Source: Hyphomicrobiales bacterium
GTDB taxonomy: Bacteria; Pseudomonadota; Alphaproteobacteria; Rhizobiales; Aestuariivirgaceae
NCBI GenBank assembly: GCA_025356765.1
Contig: JANXRO010000173.1
Span: forward strand, 1-10,288
DNA: 10,288 nucleotides
Direction of reading: 5' to 3'
Below the pieces are notes generated by a model, which was given only the letters and a program-made list of their open reading frames with translations, did not search any database and was not told the DNA's origin. This document shows, piece after piece, positions 1-5,809 of this stretch. Both the position numbers and the translations under genes were made by a program. The stretch's first letter is position 1; every line of letters begins with the position of its first letter.

Positions 1-322
1 CATGGAGCGTTTGGTGAACCTGACGCGCAAACACAATTGGTCTGGCACATATACTTGCCCTGAAATTATTTTAATGTCGCCGCCCGCGTTGGTGCCCACC
101 CAAAATGAATGGTTCAATGATCTTTGGGGCCATGCGATTGAAGAGTCGAAACTCTTCGCACATCATTATTCTCGAATTGCGAAAGAATTGGGTGTTCATT
201 TCTTTGATGCAGGTTCAGTAGCCAAAGCCAGTGATGTCGATGGCGGGCATTTGGATGTGGCAGGAACGCGGGCCATCGGTGCCGCACTGGTGCCTTTGGT
301 GCATATGATTTTGGAGATATAA
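1..322 (+). CDS. SGNH/GDSL-type hydrolase, C-terminal part (5' end outside window)
   Basis: The reading frame is open from the left edge and ends at TAA 320-322, so this is the tail of a gene starting upstream. The in-frame ATG at position 2 is unlikely to be the true start. About 106 residues are visible. Near the end is an Asp-Gly-Gly-His segment (visible residues about 80-83) followed by LDVAGTRAIG, which fits the block V D-x-x-H motif carrying the catalytic Asp and His of SGNH/GDSL hydrolases. The nucleophile Ser, Gly and Asn blocks would lie upstream and cannot be checked. The substrate is unknown; the family includes esterases, lipases and acetylhydrolases. The gene ends 2 bp before lpdA. 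From memory of alphaproteobacterial gene order, an SGNH gene often lies between the pdh E2 gene and lpdA, so it is probably co-transcribed with pdh genes to the left. The family call is fairly sure, the specific activity unknown. Confidence 0.75.
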   Translation, partial: MERLVNLTRKHNWSGTYTCPEIILMSPPALVPTQNEWFNDLWGHAIEESKLFAHHYSRIAKELGVHFFDAGSVAKASDVDGGHLDVAGTRAIGAALVPLVHMILEI

Positions 323-324
323 AC

Positions 325-1764
325 ATGGCCGACACGAATTTTGACGTTTTGATCATCGGCGCGGGGCCGGGCGGCTATGTGACAGCAATTCGCGCGGCCC
401 AATTGGGTTTCAAAGTGGCCTTGGTTGAACGCGAACATTTGGGCGGCATTTGTTTGAACTGGGGCTGCATTCCCACCAAGGCGCTTTTGCGGTCAGCCGA
501 AATTTACACCTATATGCACCACGCCGCAGACTATGGCCTTTCAGCAGATAACATCAAATATGATCCCAGCAAAGTTGTGGCCCGCTCGCGTGCGGTTTCA
601 GCCCGCCTGACAATGGGGGTCAACGGCCTTCTGAAAAAAAATAAAGTGCAAATCATCTGGGGCGAAGCCAAGCTTTCAAAGCCCGGCGAAGTTGTTGTCG
701 CAGAATCAAAAAAACCTGTGGTGCAGCCACAAAACCCGCCGCCCAAAGGCACTTTGGGGACAGGCACATATACTGCCAAACACATCATTCTTGCCACGGG
801 TGCGCGCCCACGCGTTCTGCCGGGCTTGGAACATGATGGCAAATTGGTATGGAGCTATTTTGAAGCCATGGTGCCTGCCGAAATGCCCAAATCACTTCTT
901 GTGGTAGGTTCGGGTGCCATCGGCATCGAATTTGCCAGTTTCTATAATGCGATGGGCGTTGATGTGACTGTGGTTGAAATCATGGATCAGATCATGCCGG
1001 TGGAGGATGTTGAGATCAGCAAATTTGCCCAAAAGCAGTTGGAAAAGCATGGGCTTAAGTTCAAGCTTTCATCCAAGGTGGTAAGTCTGGCCAAAGCTGC
1101 AAACTCTGTCACCGCAACCATTGAAACAGCCGGAAAAACTGAAACCATCACGGTTGATCGTGTCATCGCCGCCACGGGCGTTGTTGGCAATATTGAAGGC
1201 TTGGGCCTTGAAGCGCTTGGTGTGAAAACTGAAAAGGGTTGCGTTGTCACTGATGGCTATGGCCGCACCAATGTGGCTGGCGTCTATGCCATTGGCGATG
1301 TGGCTGGCCCGCCGATGTTGGCCCATAAGGCAGAACATGAAGGCGTGATCTGCGTAGAAAAGATCAAAGGGCTTGATGCACACCCCATGAAGAAAGACCA
1401 AATTCCCGGCTGCACCTATTGCCACCCACAAGTGGCATCGGTAGGCTTAACGGAAGCTAAGGCCAAGGCCGCTGGCTATGAGCTTAAAGTGGGCCGCTTC
1501 CCATTCTTGGCCAATGGCAAAGCCATTGCGCTCGGCGAAGATCAAGGGCTTGTCAAAACAATATTCGATGCCAAAACTGGCCGCCTGCTGGGGGCCCACA
1601 TGGTGGGTGCAGAAGTAACAGAACTGATCCAAGGCTACGTGATCGCCATGGGGTTGGAAACAACCGAACAAGAGCTGATGCACACAGTATTCCCGCATCC
1701 AACCCTTTCAGAAATGATGCATGAAAGCGTGCTCGACGCTTATGGCCGTGTCATTCATATGTAA
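325..1764 (+). CDS. lpdA: Dihydrolipoyl dehydrogenase (E3 of 2-oxoacid dehydrogenase complexes)
   Basis: This cytoplasmic FAD enzyme reoxidises dihydrolipoyl groups on E2 (and GcvH) with NAD+, forming a disulfide and NADH. The 479 residues show the whole family pattern. There is an N-terminal FAD Rossmann motif GAGPGG (12-17) with Glu35. The redox-active disulfide motif is CLNWGC (Cys43 and Cys48). The NAD-binding motif is GSGAIG (195-200) with Glu218. A second FAD contact is AIGD, and the C-terminal dimerisation domain carries His458-Pro and Glu463, the catalytic pair. The start ATG is 2 bp after the SGNH stop, with GGAG at 313-316 as ribosome binding site. A Pro/Lys-rich insertion at about 127-147 makes it slightly longer than the usual length of about 465. 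I recall such insertions in E3 proteins encoded next to pdh genes in alphaproteobacteria, suggesting the pyruvate dehydrogenase E3. The presence of lipA downstream agrees with a lipoate-related operon. Confidence 0.97.
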   Translation: MADTNFDVLIIGAGPGGYVTAIRAAQLGFKVALVEREHLGGICLNWGCIPTKALLRSAEIYTYMHHAADYGLSADNIKYDPSKVVARSRAVSARLTMGVNGLLKKNKVQIIWGEAKLSKPGEVVVAESKKPVVQPQNPPPKGTLGTGTYTAKHIILATGARPRVLPGLEHDGKLVWSYFEAMVPAEMPKSLLVVGSGAIGIEFASFYNAMGVDVTVVEIMDQIMPVEDVEISKFAQKQLEKHGLKFKLSSKVVSLAKAANSVTATIETAGKTETITVDRVIAATGVVGNIEGLGLEALGVKTEKGCVVTDGYGRTNVAGVYAIGDVAGPPMLAHKAEHEGVICVEKIKGLDAHPMKKDQIPGCTYCHPQVASVGLTEAKAKAAGYELKVGRFPFLANGKAIALGEDQGLVKTIFDAKTGRLLGAHMVGAEVTELIQGYVIAMGLETTEQELMHTVFPHPTLSEMMHESVLDAYGRVIHM

Positions 1765-1776
1765 GTAACGTATTCG

Positions 1777-1792
1777 GGCGCAGAATAGCGCC
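1777..1792 (+). promoter_or_regulatory. Short GC hairpin directly before the 1793 start codon
   Basis: A perfect 5-bp inverted repeat, GGCGC (1777-1781) and GCGCC (1788-1792), encloses the loop AGAATA and ends on the base before the ATG at 1793. It fills the place where a Shine-Dalgarno sequence would be, and none is visible. No run of T follows, so it is not an intrinsic terminator. A translational or mRNA-processing role is inference only, and a 5-bp stem can arise by chance. Confidence 0.3.
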
Positions 1793-2056
1793 ATGGATGG
1801 ATTGCTTGAACAATTGGATATGCTCGACATGGTCTTGGCCGTGTTTGGTGCAGTCATTTGCGCCATGTGGTTTGGCCGCGGCAAAAGCCTAAAGGGTTTG
1901 CTCACAGGTGCATTGGTTGGCGGAATTGTAAAGCCGGCAATTTTTATGGGGTTGGGATTTGGTGGTTTGGAATTGATCACCAACAGCGAAGATGTGGGCA
2001 TGCCAAAACAAACCCAACAACAGCAAGATGAAACACTGAAGTTCTGGCTAAAGTAG
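1793..2056 (+). CDS. Small putative membrane protein, function unknown
   Basis: I do not recognise a named family. The 87-residue product has a hydrophobic stretch at about 12-27, a short basic loop (GRGKSLKG), then a Gly-rich hydrophobic stretch at about 37-60. It ends in a polar Gln-rich tail (KQTQQQQDE). This suggests one or two membrane segments with a hydrophilic C-terminus. The gene lies 28 bp after lpdA and 55 bp before the first GlsB-like gene, on the same strand, so co-transcription is likely. The Gly-rich pattern loosely resembles the two GlsB-like proteins that follow, but I cannot show homology. The start is uncertain: no ribosome binding site precedes ATG 1793, and in-frame ATGs at 1820 and 1829 are alternatives. 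Coding potential is supported by its fit in the operon and by membrane-like composition. Confidence 0.65.
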   Translation: MDGLLEQLDMLDMVLAVFGAVICAMWFGRGKSLKGLLTGALVGGIVKPAIFMGLGFGGLELITNSEDVGMPKQTQQQQDETLKFWLK

Positions 2057-2069
2057 CGGCTTGAACTTC

Positions 2070-2105
2070 CCCTCACGCTGGGCCATATCACACAGCGAAC
2101 GAGGG
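2070..2105 (+). promoter_or_regulatory. Possible hairpin that includes the ribosome binding site of the 2112 gene
   Basis: CCCTC (2070-2074) can pair with GAGGG (2101-2105), and CGCTG (2076-2080) with CAGCG (2093-2097), giving two 5-bp helices with a 1x3 internal loop and a 12-nt terminal loop. GAGGG is also the likely ribosome binding site for the ATG at 2112. An alternative pairing, CTCAC (2072-2076) with GTGAG (2105-2109), covers the same area. Folding could therefore limit translation of the downstream gene. The pairing is read directly from the sequence; the function is inferred. Confidence 0.35.
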
Positions 2106-2111
2106 TGAGTT

Positions 2112-2360
2112 ATGGATCAAAAGAATCTTATCATAGCGCTTCTAATTGGCCTGCTTGCAGGCTGGCTTGCATCTTGGGTGGTGGGCGGCTTTGGAATTGT
2201 GCAATATCTGATCAGCGGTGTTTTAGGGTCTTTCGTGGGTTCATTTATTTTGAACCGCGCAGGCATCAATCTCGGCATTCGCAATGATTTGGGTCGAGAC
2301 ATCGTAACCGCAACAATTGGCGCAGTCATTGTTGTGATAATAGCAAGAATTCTTCACTGA
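2112..2360 (+). CDS. GlsB/YeaQ/YmgE family small membrane protein (first copy)
   Basis: The 82-residue product is almost wholly hydrophobic, with three likely membrane segments at about 6-24, 29-48 and 62-81. It shows the pattern of the GlsB/YeaQ/YmgE (transglycosylase-associated) family: an N-terminal LLAGWLASWVVGG segment, a central GVLGSFVGSFIL segment, and a final TATIGAVIVVIIARIL segment. These proteins are small inner-membrane proteins, often tied to stress response. Their biochemical role is unclear, and the transglycosylase label is historical. A ribosome binding site (GAGGG, 2101-2105) lies 6 bp before the ATG. The gene sits 9-12 bp before a second family member of clearly different sequence, so this is an old duplication or two paralogues rather than a recent copy. 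Co-transcription with lpdA and lipA is likely from spacing. Confidence 0.85.
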   Translation: MDQKNLIIALLIGLLAGWLASWVVGGFGIVQYLISGVLGSFVGSFILNRAGINLGIRNDLGRDIVTATIGAVIVVIIARILH

Positions 2361-2372
2361 AAGGGACATGTG

Positions 2373-2654
2373 ATGGACAAGGTTATGCAATTGGGCGACG
2401 TGCATTTTTGGGGCACAATCATCATCGGCATTTTGGCAGGCTGGCTTGCCCACCGTGTCATTGGCGGGCGCGGCGGATTGATTTGGAATTTGATAGTAGG
2501 CCTTGTTGGATCATGGATCGGATTTTTCGTGGCGGGTGCCGCTGGCGTTCAACTTAACCAAATTTTCCATGGTTGGTTTGTGGGCAATCTTCTCGTGTCG
2601 GCTGCGGGTGCAATTATTTTGTTGGGCATATTGCGCGTGTTGCGCGGCCGCTAA
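2373..2654 (+). CDS. GlsB/YeaQ/YmgE family small membrane protein (second copy)
   Basis: The 93-residue product again has three predicted membrane segments (about 13-31, 36-57 and 69-88). Family motifs are IGILAGWLAHRVIGGRGG, the glycine-rich IVGLVGSWIGFFVAG, and a final VSAAGAIILLGILRVLRGR with a basic C-terminus. I chose ATG 2373 rather than the adjacent in-frame GTG 2370, because AGGGA at 2362-2366 is then 6 bp upstream, a normal distance. It shares the AGWLA core and the C-terminal GAI/GAV segment with the gene at 2112, but the rest differs. Its stop lies 2 bp before the lipA start, so its translation may feed lipA by reinitiation. The cellular role is unknown beyond being a small inner-membrane protein of this family. 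Confidence 0.85.
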   Translation: MDKVMQLGDVHFWGTIIIGILAGWLAHRVIGGRGGLIWNLIVGLVGSWIGFFVAGAAGVQLNQIFHGWFVGNLLVSAAGAIILLGILRVLRGR

Positions 2655-2656
2655 TA

Positions 2657-3598
2657 ATGGCCAACATTATTGATACAATCGCGCGCCCGCGCCACCCCGA
2701 AAAAGCCAATCGGCCAGAAACGCCGTTGTTGCGCAAACCCGATTGGATAAGAGTAAAAGCCCCGGGTTCTGTAATTTATGCGGAAACGCAGAAGATTGTT
2801 CGCGATCATAAACTGGTCACTGTCTGCGAAGAGGCGGGCTGCCCCAATATTGGCGAGTGCTGGTCAAAAAAACATGCCACCTTTATGATTATGGGTGACA
2901 CATGCACAAGGGCTTGCGCCTTTTGCAATGTGAAAACCGGCCTGCCAGACGCGCTGGATAATGATGAGCCAACCCGCGTGGGTGATGCTGTGGCTCGCAT
3001 GGGCTTGGCCCATTGTGTGATTACGTCAGTTGATCGCGATGATCTTTATGATGGTGGCGCTGATCACTTTGTGCGAACAATCAAGGCCATTCGTGCTGCC
3101 ACACCGACAACAACAATCGAAATTCTAACGCCTGATTTTTTAAAAAAAGATGGCGCACTTGAACGGGTGGTTGATGCCGGGCCAGATGTGTTCAACCACA
3201 ATTTGGAAACGGTTCCCGCGCTTTATTTAAAAATTCGGCCGGGTGCACGTTATTTCCATTCATTGCGCCTGCTTCAGCGCGTGAAGGAACGTGACAAAAA
3301 CATGTTCACCAAATCTGGCATCATGGTTGGTTTGGGCGAAACCCGCGAACAGGTGATGCAGGTGATGGACGACATGCGCTCAGCTGGCATTGATTTCATC
3401 ACCATCGGCCAATATCTGCAGCCAAGCCGAAAGCACGCGGCCATTGATCGTTTTGTAACACCCGAAGAATTCAAATCCTATGAAACGACCGCCTATGCCA
3501 AGGGGTTTCTGATGGTTTCGTCTTCGCCGCTCACGCGTTCATCCCATCACGCGGGTGAAGATTTTGCGCGTTTGAAAGCAGCAAGGCTTTCGCATTAA
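2657..3598 (+). CDS. lipA: Lipoyl synthase (radical SAM)
   Basis: LipA inserts two sulfur atoms into the octanoyl group on E2 or GcvH lipoyl domains, using S-adenosylmethionine and two iron-sulfur clusters. Both cluster motifs are visible: the auxiliary cluster cysteines Cys57, Cys62 and Cys68 (CEEAGC...C), and the radical-SAM motif Cys83, Cys87 and Cys90 (CTRACAFC). The C-terminus has RSSHHAG (from Arg294), matching the R-S-S-Y region whose serine ligates the auxiliary cluster, with His in place of Tyr. Length is 313 residues, normal for the family. The frame is open upstream to 2573, but ATG 2657 is preferred because MANIIDTIARPRHPEK matches how alphaproteobacterial LipA proteins usually begin, and it avoids an 82-bp overlap with the preceding gene. 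No clear ribosome binding site is present, so translation is probably coupled to the upstream stop 2 bp away. Its product serves the complexes in which LpdA acts. Confidence 0.97.
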   Translation: MANIIDTIARPRHPEKANRPETPLLRKPDWIRVKAPGSVIYAETQKIVRDHKLVTVCEEAGCPNIGECWSKKHATFMIMGDTCTRACAFCNVKTGLPDALDNDEPTRVGDAVARMGLAHCVITSVDRDDLYDGGADHFVRTIKAIRAATPTTTIEILTPDFLKKDGALERVVDAGPDVFNHNLETVPALYLKIRPGARYFHSLRLLQRVKERDKNMFTKSGIMVGLGETREQVMQVMDDMRSAGIDFITIGQYLQPSRKHAAIDRFVTPEEFKSYETTAYAKGFLMVSSSPLTRSSHHAGEDFARLKAARLSH

Positions 3599-4065
3599 TG
3601 GCGTTTTTGCGCGTTGAAAAAAACGTGGCTCTTTCAGCAGATCAAGCGTTCGCCATCGCGGCTGACGTAGCATCATACAAAGACTTTGTTCCTATGGTGA
3701 AACGGTCAACCATCCGTGATGAAGTTTTGCACGAAGGAGCCATTAAAAAGTTCTCTGCAGATCTTGAAGTTGCAATCGATCGCATGAACATCCATGAAAG
3801 CTTCACCAGCTACGTCGTTGCCGATGCAGATGAAAAGACAGTTTCAGCAACATCTGAACATGGCCCCGTAAAATCTCTGCAAGCGGTGTGGAAAATTGTT
3901 GCTTTAACGCCGGGCCAATCGAATATAAGTGTTGAAATCAACTATCAGTTTAAAAACATGGTGATGCAAATTGCGGCGGGTGGATTTATGAAAATGGGTG
4001 CCCAACGCATTTTAGAAGCCTTTGAGCAACGCGGCCAAAAACTTTATCCAAGCAAAAGCGTTTGA
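3598..4065 (+). CDS. Coq10/RatA-type START-domain (SRPBCC) protein
   Basis: The 155-residue product begins FLRVEKNVALSADQAFAIAADVASYKDFVP. This is the start of Coq10/RatA-family SRPBCC proteins: a first strand, then the conserved Tyr-x-x-Phe-Val-Pro segment. It ends with a long amphipathic helix (about residues 118-148), as expected for the START fold. Coq10 proteins bind ubiquinone and support its synthesis or function in respiration. Bacterial members are often labelled RatA toxin after the E. coli protein, but no antitoxin partner is adjacent here, so I favour the ubiquinone role. The ATG overlaps the lipA stop by one base (TAATG), and AAGG at 3583-3586 may serve as a distant ribosome binding site. 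The 3' end overlaps the convergent cinA gene by 22 bp. The family is clear; the exact ligand is inferred. Confidence 0.88.
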   Translation: MAFLRVEKNVALSADQAFAIAADVASYKDFVPMVKRSTIRDEVLHEGAIKKFSADLEVAIDRMNIHESFTSYVVADADEKTVSATSEHGPVKSLQAVWKIVALTPGQSNISVEINYQFKNMVMQIAAGGFMKMGAQRILEAFEQRGQKLYPSKSV

Positions 4066-4520
4066 GAAATCATGCCCAACGCGTGTTTGCACGCACTGGC
4101 GCGAACCTGAGCGCGATCACCTGAAAAAACTTTACGCTCGTGCCGATCGCCGTGTTTTAACGTTGAACAGCAAAAATGAACCAGCCCCACGGGTTTTGTT
4201 TCTGTGCCGCCGGTGGGGCCCGCAATTCCAGTGATCGAAATCGCAATCGTTGCGTTTGAATGTTTCAAAGCTCCCTGCGCCATCGCTTTGGCAACAGCCT
4301 CAGAAACTGCGCCATGCGTTTCAAGCAAAACATTGGGCACGCCCAACATCTGATGCTTGGCAGAATTAGAATAAGTTACAAAGCCGCGATCAAAAACCGC
4401 AGAAGAGCCTGCCATATCTGTAATCGCAGCAGCAACCATGCCGCCAGTGCAGCTTTCGGCTGTCACCAATAAGTGTCCATGTTTTAAAAGCTGTTCAAAC
4501 ACTTGGGTTGCAATGCTCAT
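4044..4520 (-). CDS. pncC: CinA C-terminal domain protein, probable nicotinamide-nucleotide amidase
   Basis: PncC deamidates nicotinamide mononucleotide to nicotinate mononucleotide in pyridine-nucleotide salvage. The 158-residue protein is a stand-alone CinA-C domain without the N-terminal molybdopterin-binding-like domain of full CinA. Visible motifs are TAESCTGG (20-27), containing the presumed nucleophile Ser23, and TYSNSAKHQMLGV (from Thr49), containing the conserved Tyr50 and Lys55. There is also the glycine-rich ITGIAGPTGGT signature. The ATG overlaps the ispDF stop (ATGA, 4517-4520), indicating translational coupling. The 3' end runs 22 bp into the convergent coq10 gene, and no terminator is visible between them. 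Many databases name this gene cinA; a competence role is not supported by the sequence. The enzyme assignment rests on family knowledge. Confidence 0.92.
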   Translation of the reverse strand: MSIATQVFEQLLKHGHLLVTAESCTGGMVAAAITDMAGSSAVFDRGFVTYSNSAKHQMLGVPNVLLETHGAVSEAVAKAMAQGALKHSNATIAISITGIAGPTGGTETKPVGLVHFCCSTLKHGDRHERKVFSGDRAQVRASACKHALGMISQTLLLG

Positions 4521-5689
4521 GCCGGCAACCGAACTGTAACAACCGCCAAGGCTGCCATACCCTCTTTTCGGCCAATGGCTCCCATTTTCTCAGTGGTCGT
4601 TGCTTTGATTGCGATGCGATCAATATCAACACCGAGCAGTGGCGCTAAAAAGGCTTTCATGGCACCAATATGCGGGCTGATCTTTGGTGCCTCAGCTAAG
4701 ATGCTAATATCAATATTTGCAACAATGCCGCCTTTGGCTAGCAATAAAGCCACAGCCTTTTCGACGAATATTTTTGAATGAACATTCTTCCACTGCATAT
4801 CACTCGGTGGAAAATGTGTGCCAATATCACCTTCGCCGATTGTGCCTAAAATTGCATCCGTCAACGCGTGTAAAACAACGTCTGCATCTGAATGGCCTTT
4901 TAATTTGAAAGCGTGCGGAATATCCACGCCACAAAGCCGAAAAATTTTGCCTTTTTCGAAAACATGAAAATCAATACCTTGGCCAACACGAACGTCTGGC
5001 AATTCCAAAAATTTTTGTTGCGTTAGTTTTTCATTCGCCAGTGTAATATCCACTTGTGTGGTCAATTTTTGATTTCTCGGATCGCCGTTCACAATATGCA
5101 CCTTCATGCCAGAATATTCGGCCACGGCTGCATCATCTGTTAGCCCCAACTGGTTGTCACGAGCGGCGGCGCGATGTGCAGCGAGAATTTTTTGATAGTG
5201 AAATCCTTGCGGCGTTTGCACTGCATAAAGTGAAGCACGATCAATCGTACGAGAAATAATACCATTGGGCGCAAACTTCAGCGTATCAGCAACTGCAATC
5301 CCAGGGATTACAGCATCTGCAATTCTCAACCCCGCCAGAACTGAATCAATCGCATTATGCGAAATAAATGGCCGTGCTGCATCATGGATTAAAATATAAT
5401 CTGGCTCAGATGAATGACACGCTTCAACCCCGATGCGGCAAGATTCTTGCCTTGAACTTCCGCCAACCACGGGTTCCGGCAGGGCCAAATCAAGTGTCGC
5501 GTCGGCAAATTCACTTTGATGATCATGTCCTAGAACAACTTGCACGTGGTTGATCAACGGATGCGTCAAAAAAGCTCGTAAAGTCCACCAAATGGCAGGC
5601 TTGCCACCAATGAGCTGGTATTGTTTGGGTTTATCGCCACCAGCGCGCGTTCCCGTGCCGCCCGCCACAATCACTGCTGCCACTTTCAT
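4517..5689 (-). CDS. ispDF: Bifunctional IspD-IspF enzyme of the MEP isoprenoid pathway
   Basis: The 390-residue protein fuses two non-consecutive MEP-pathway enzymes. The IspD part (about 1-225) transfers CMP to methylerythritol 4-phosphate. It shows the nucleotide-binding loop VAGGTGTRAGGDKPKQY with Arg15 and Lys22, the IHDAARP motif (101-107), and LTDDAAV with the following NGDPRNQKLTT segment. The IspF part (about 231-390) forms methylerythritol cyclodiphosphate. It shows GQGIDFHVF with metal ligands Asp240 and His242, KGHSDADVVLHALTDAILG with ligand His274, GDIGTHFPP, and the cytidine-binding end KATTTEKMGAIGRKEGMAA. All expected key residues are present in both halves, so both activities are likely. 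The start has AAGG (complement of 5698-5701) 8 bp upstream. Fusion of the two enzymes is known in alpha- and epsilonproteobacteria. The gene is divergent from dusB and overlaps cinA by 4 bp. Confidence 0.97.
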   Translation of the reverse strand: MKVAAVIVAGGTGTRAGGDKPKQYQLIGGKPAIWWTLRAFLTHPLINHVQVVLGHDHQSEFADATLDLALPEPVVGGSSRQESCRIGVEACHSSEPDYILIHDAARPFISHNAIDSVLAGLRIADAVIPGIAVADTLKFAPNGIISRTIDRASLYAVQTPQGFHYQKILAAHRAAARDNQLGLTDDAAVAEYSGMKVHIVNGDPRNQKLTTQVDITLANEKLTQQKFLELPDVRVGQGIDFHVFEKGKIFRLCGVDIPHAFKLKGHSDADVVLHALTDAILGTIGEGDIGTHFPPSDMQWKNVHSKIFVEKAVALLLAKGGIVANIDISILAEAPKISPHIGAMKAFLAPLLGVDIDRIAIKATTTEKMGAIGRKEGMAALAVVTVRLPA

Positions 5690-5700
5690 TTTTCAAGCCT

Positions 5701-5713
5701 TAAAGCAGCTTTA
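5701..5713. repeat. Perfect 13-bp palindrome upstream of ispDF
   Basis: TAAAGC-A-GCTTTA is a perfect 6-1-6 inverted repeat, 11 bp from the ispDF start codon and abutting its ribosome binding site. It overlaps a minus-strand TATAAA (complement of 5710-5715) that could be a -10 element, although I see no good -35 for it. It could be an operator or a small 5' leader hairpin; the function is not established. Confidence 0.4.
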
Positions 5714-5743
5714 TAAAAAATCAAATGGGCCAGAAGAATTTAC

Positions 5744-5771
5744 TTGACCCTGCTGCACTGCAGCGTAACAT
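5744..5771 (+). promoter_or_regulatory. Candidate sigma-70-type promoter for dusB-ntrBC
   Basis: TTGACC (5744-5749, five of six matches to TTGACA) is followed after 16 bp by TAACAT (5766-5771, four of six matches to TATAAT). Transcription would begin near 5778 and leave a leader of about 30 nt before the dusB ATG at 5810. It is the best promoter-like pair in the divergent region. Sigma-70 boxes are easily matched by chance, so this remains a prediction. Confidence 0.45.
5752..5764. repeat. Perfect 13-bp palindrome inside the candidate dusB promoter spacer
   Basis: GCTGCA-C-TGCAGC is a perfect 6-1-6 inverted repeat lying wholly between the candidate -35 and -10 boxes, a typical place for a repressor site. 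It does not match the NtrC consensus TGCACC-N5-GGTGCA as I know it. Its centre is 51 bp from that of the second palindrome at 5701-5713. An operator role is inferred from position only. Confidence 0.4.
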
Positions 5772-5809
5772 TGCGTAATATTTAATCTGTAAACTTCGGT
5801 GCCTATTTA

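Noticed and set aside
2573..2656. Upstream extension of the lipA frame to ATG 2573
   Set aside because: The added 28 residues are antifamily-like and overlap the second GlsB-like gene; lipoyl synthases usually begin near the MANIID segment at 2657.
3598..4065. RatA-type toxin of a toxin-antitoxin pair
   Set aside because: No adjacent antitoxin-like gene; the overlap with lipA and the Coq10-like N-terminus favour a ubiquinone-linked START protein.
4081..4094. Hairpin GCGTG-TTTG-CACGC near the coq10/cinA junction as a terminator
   Set aside because: Only a 5-bp stem, no T-run on either strand, and it lies within the cinA coding sequence.
5752..5764. NtrC binding site controlling its own operon
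   Set aside because: The dyad has a single-base centre, whereas the NtrC consensus has two TGCACC-like half-sites with a 5-bp gap.
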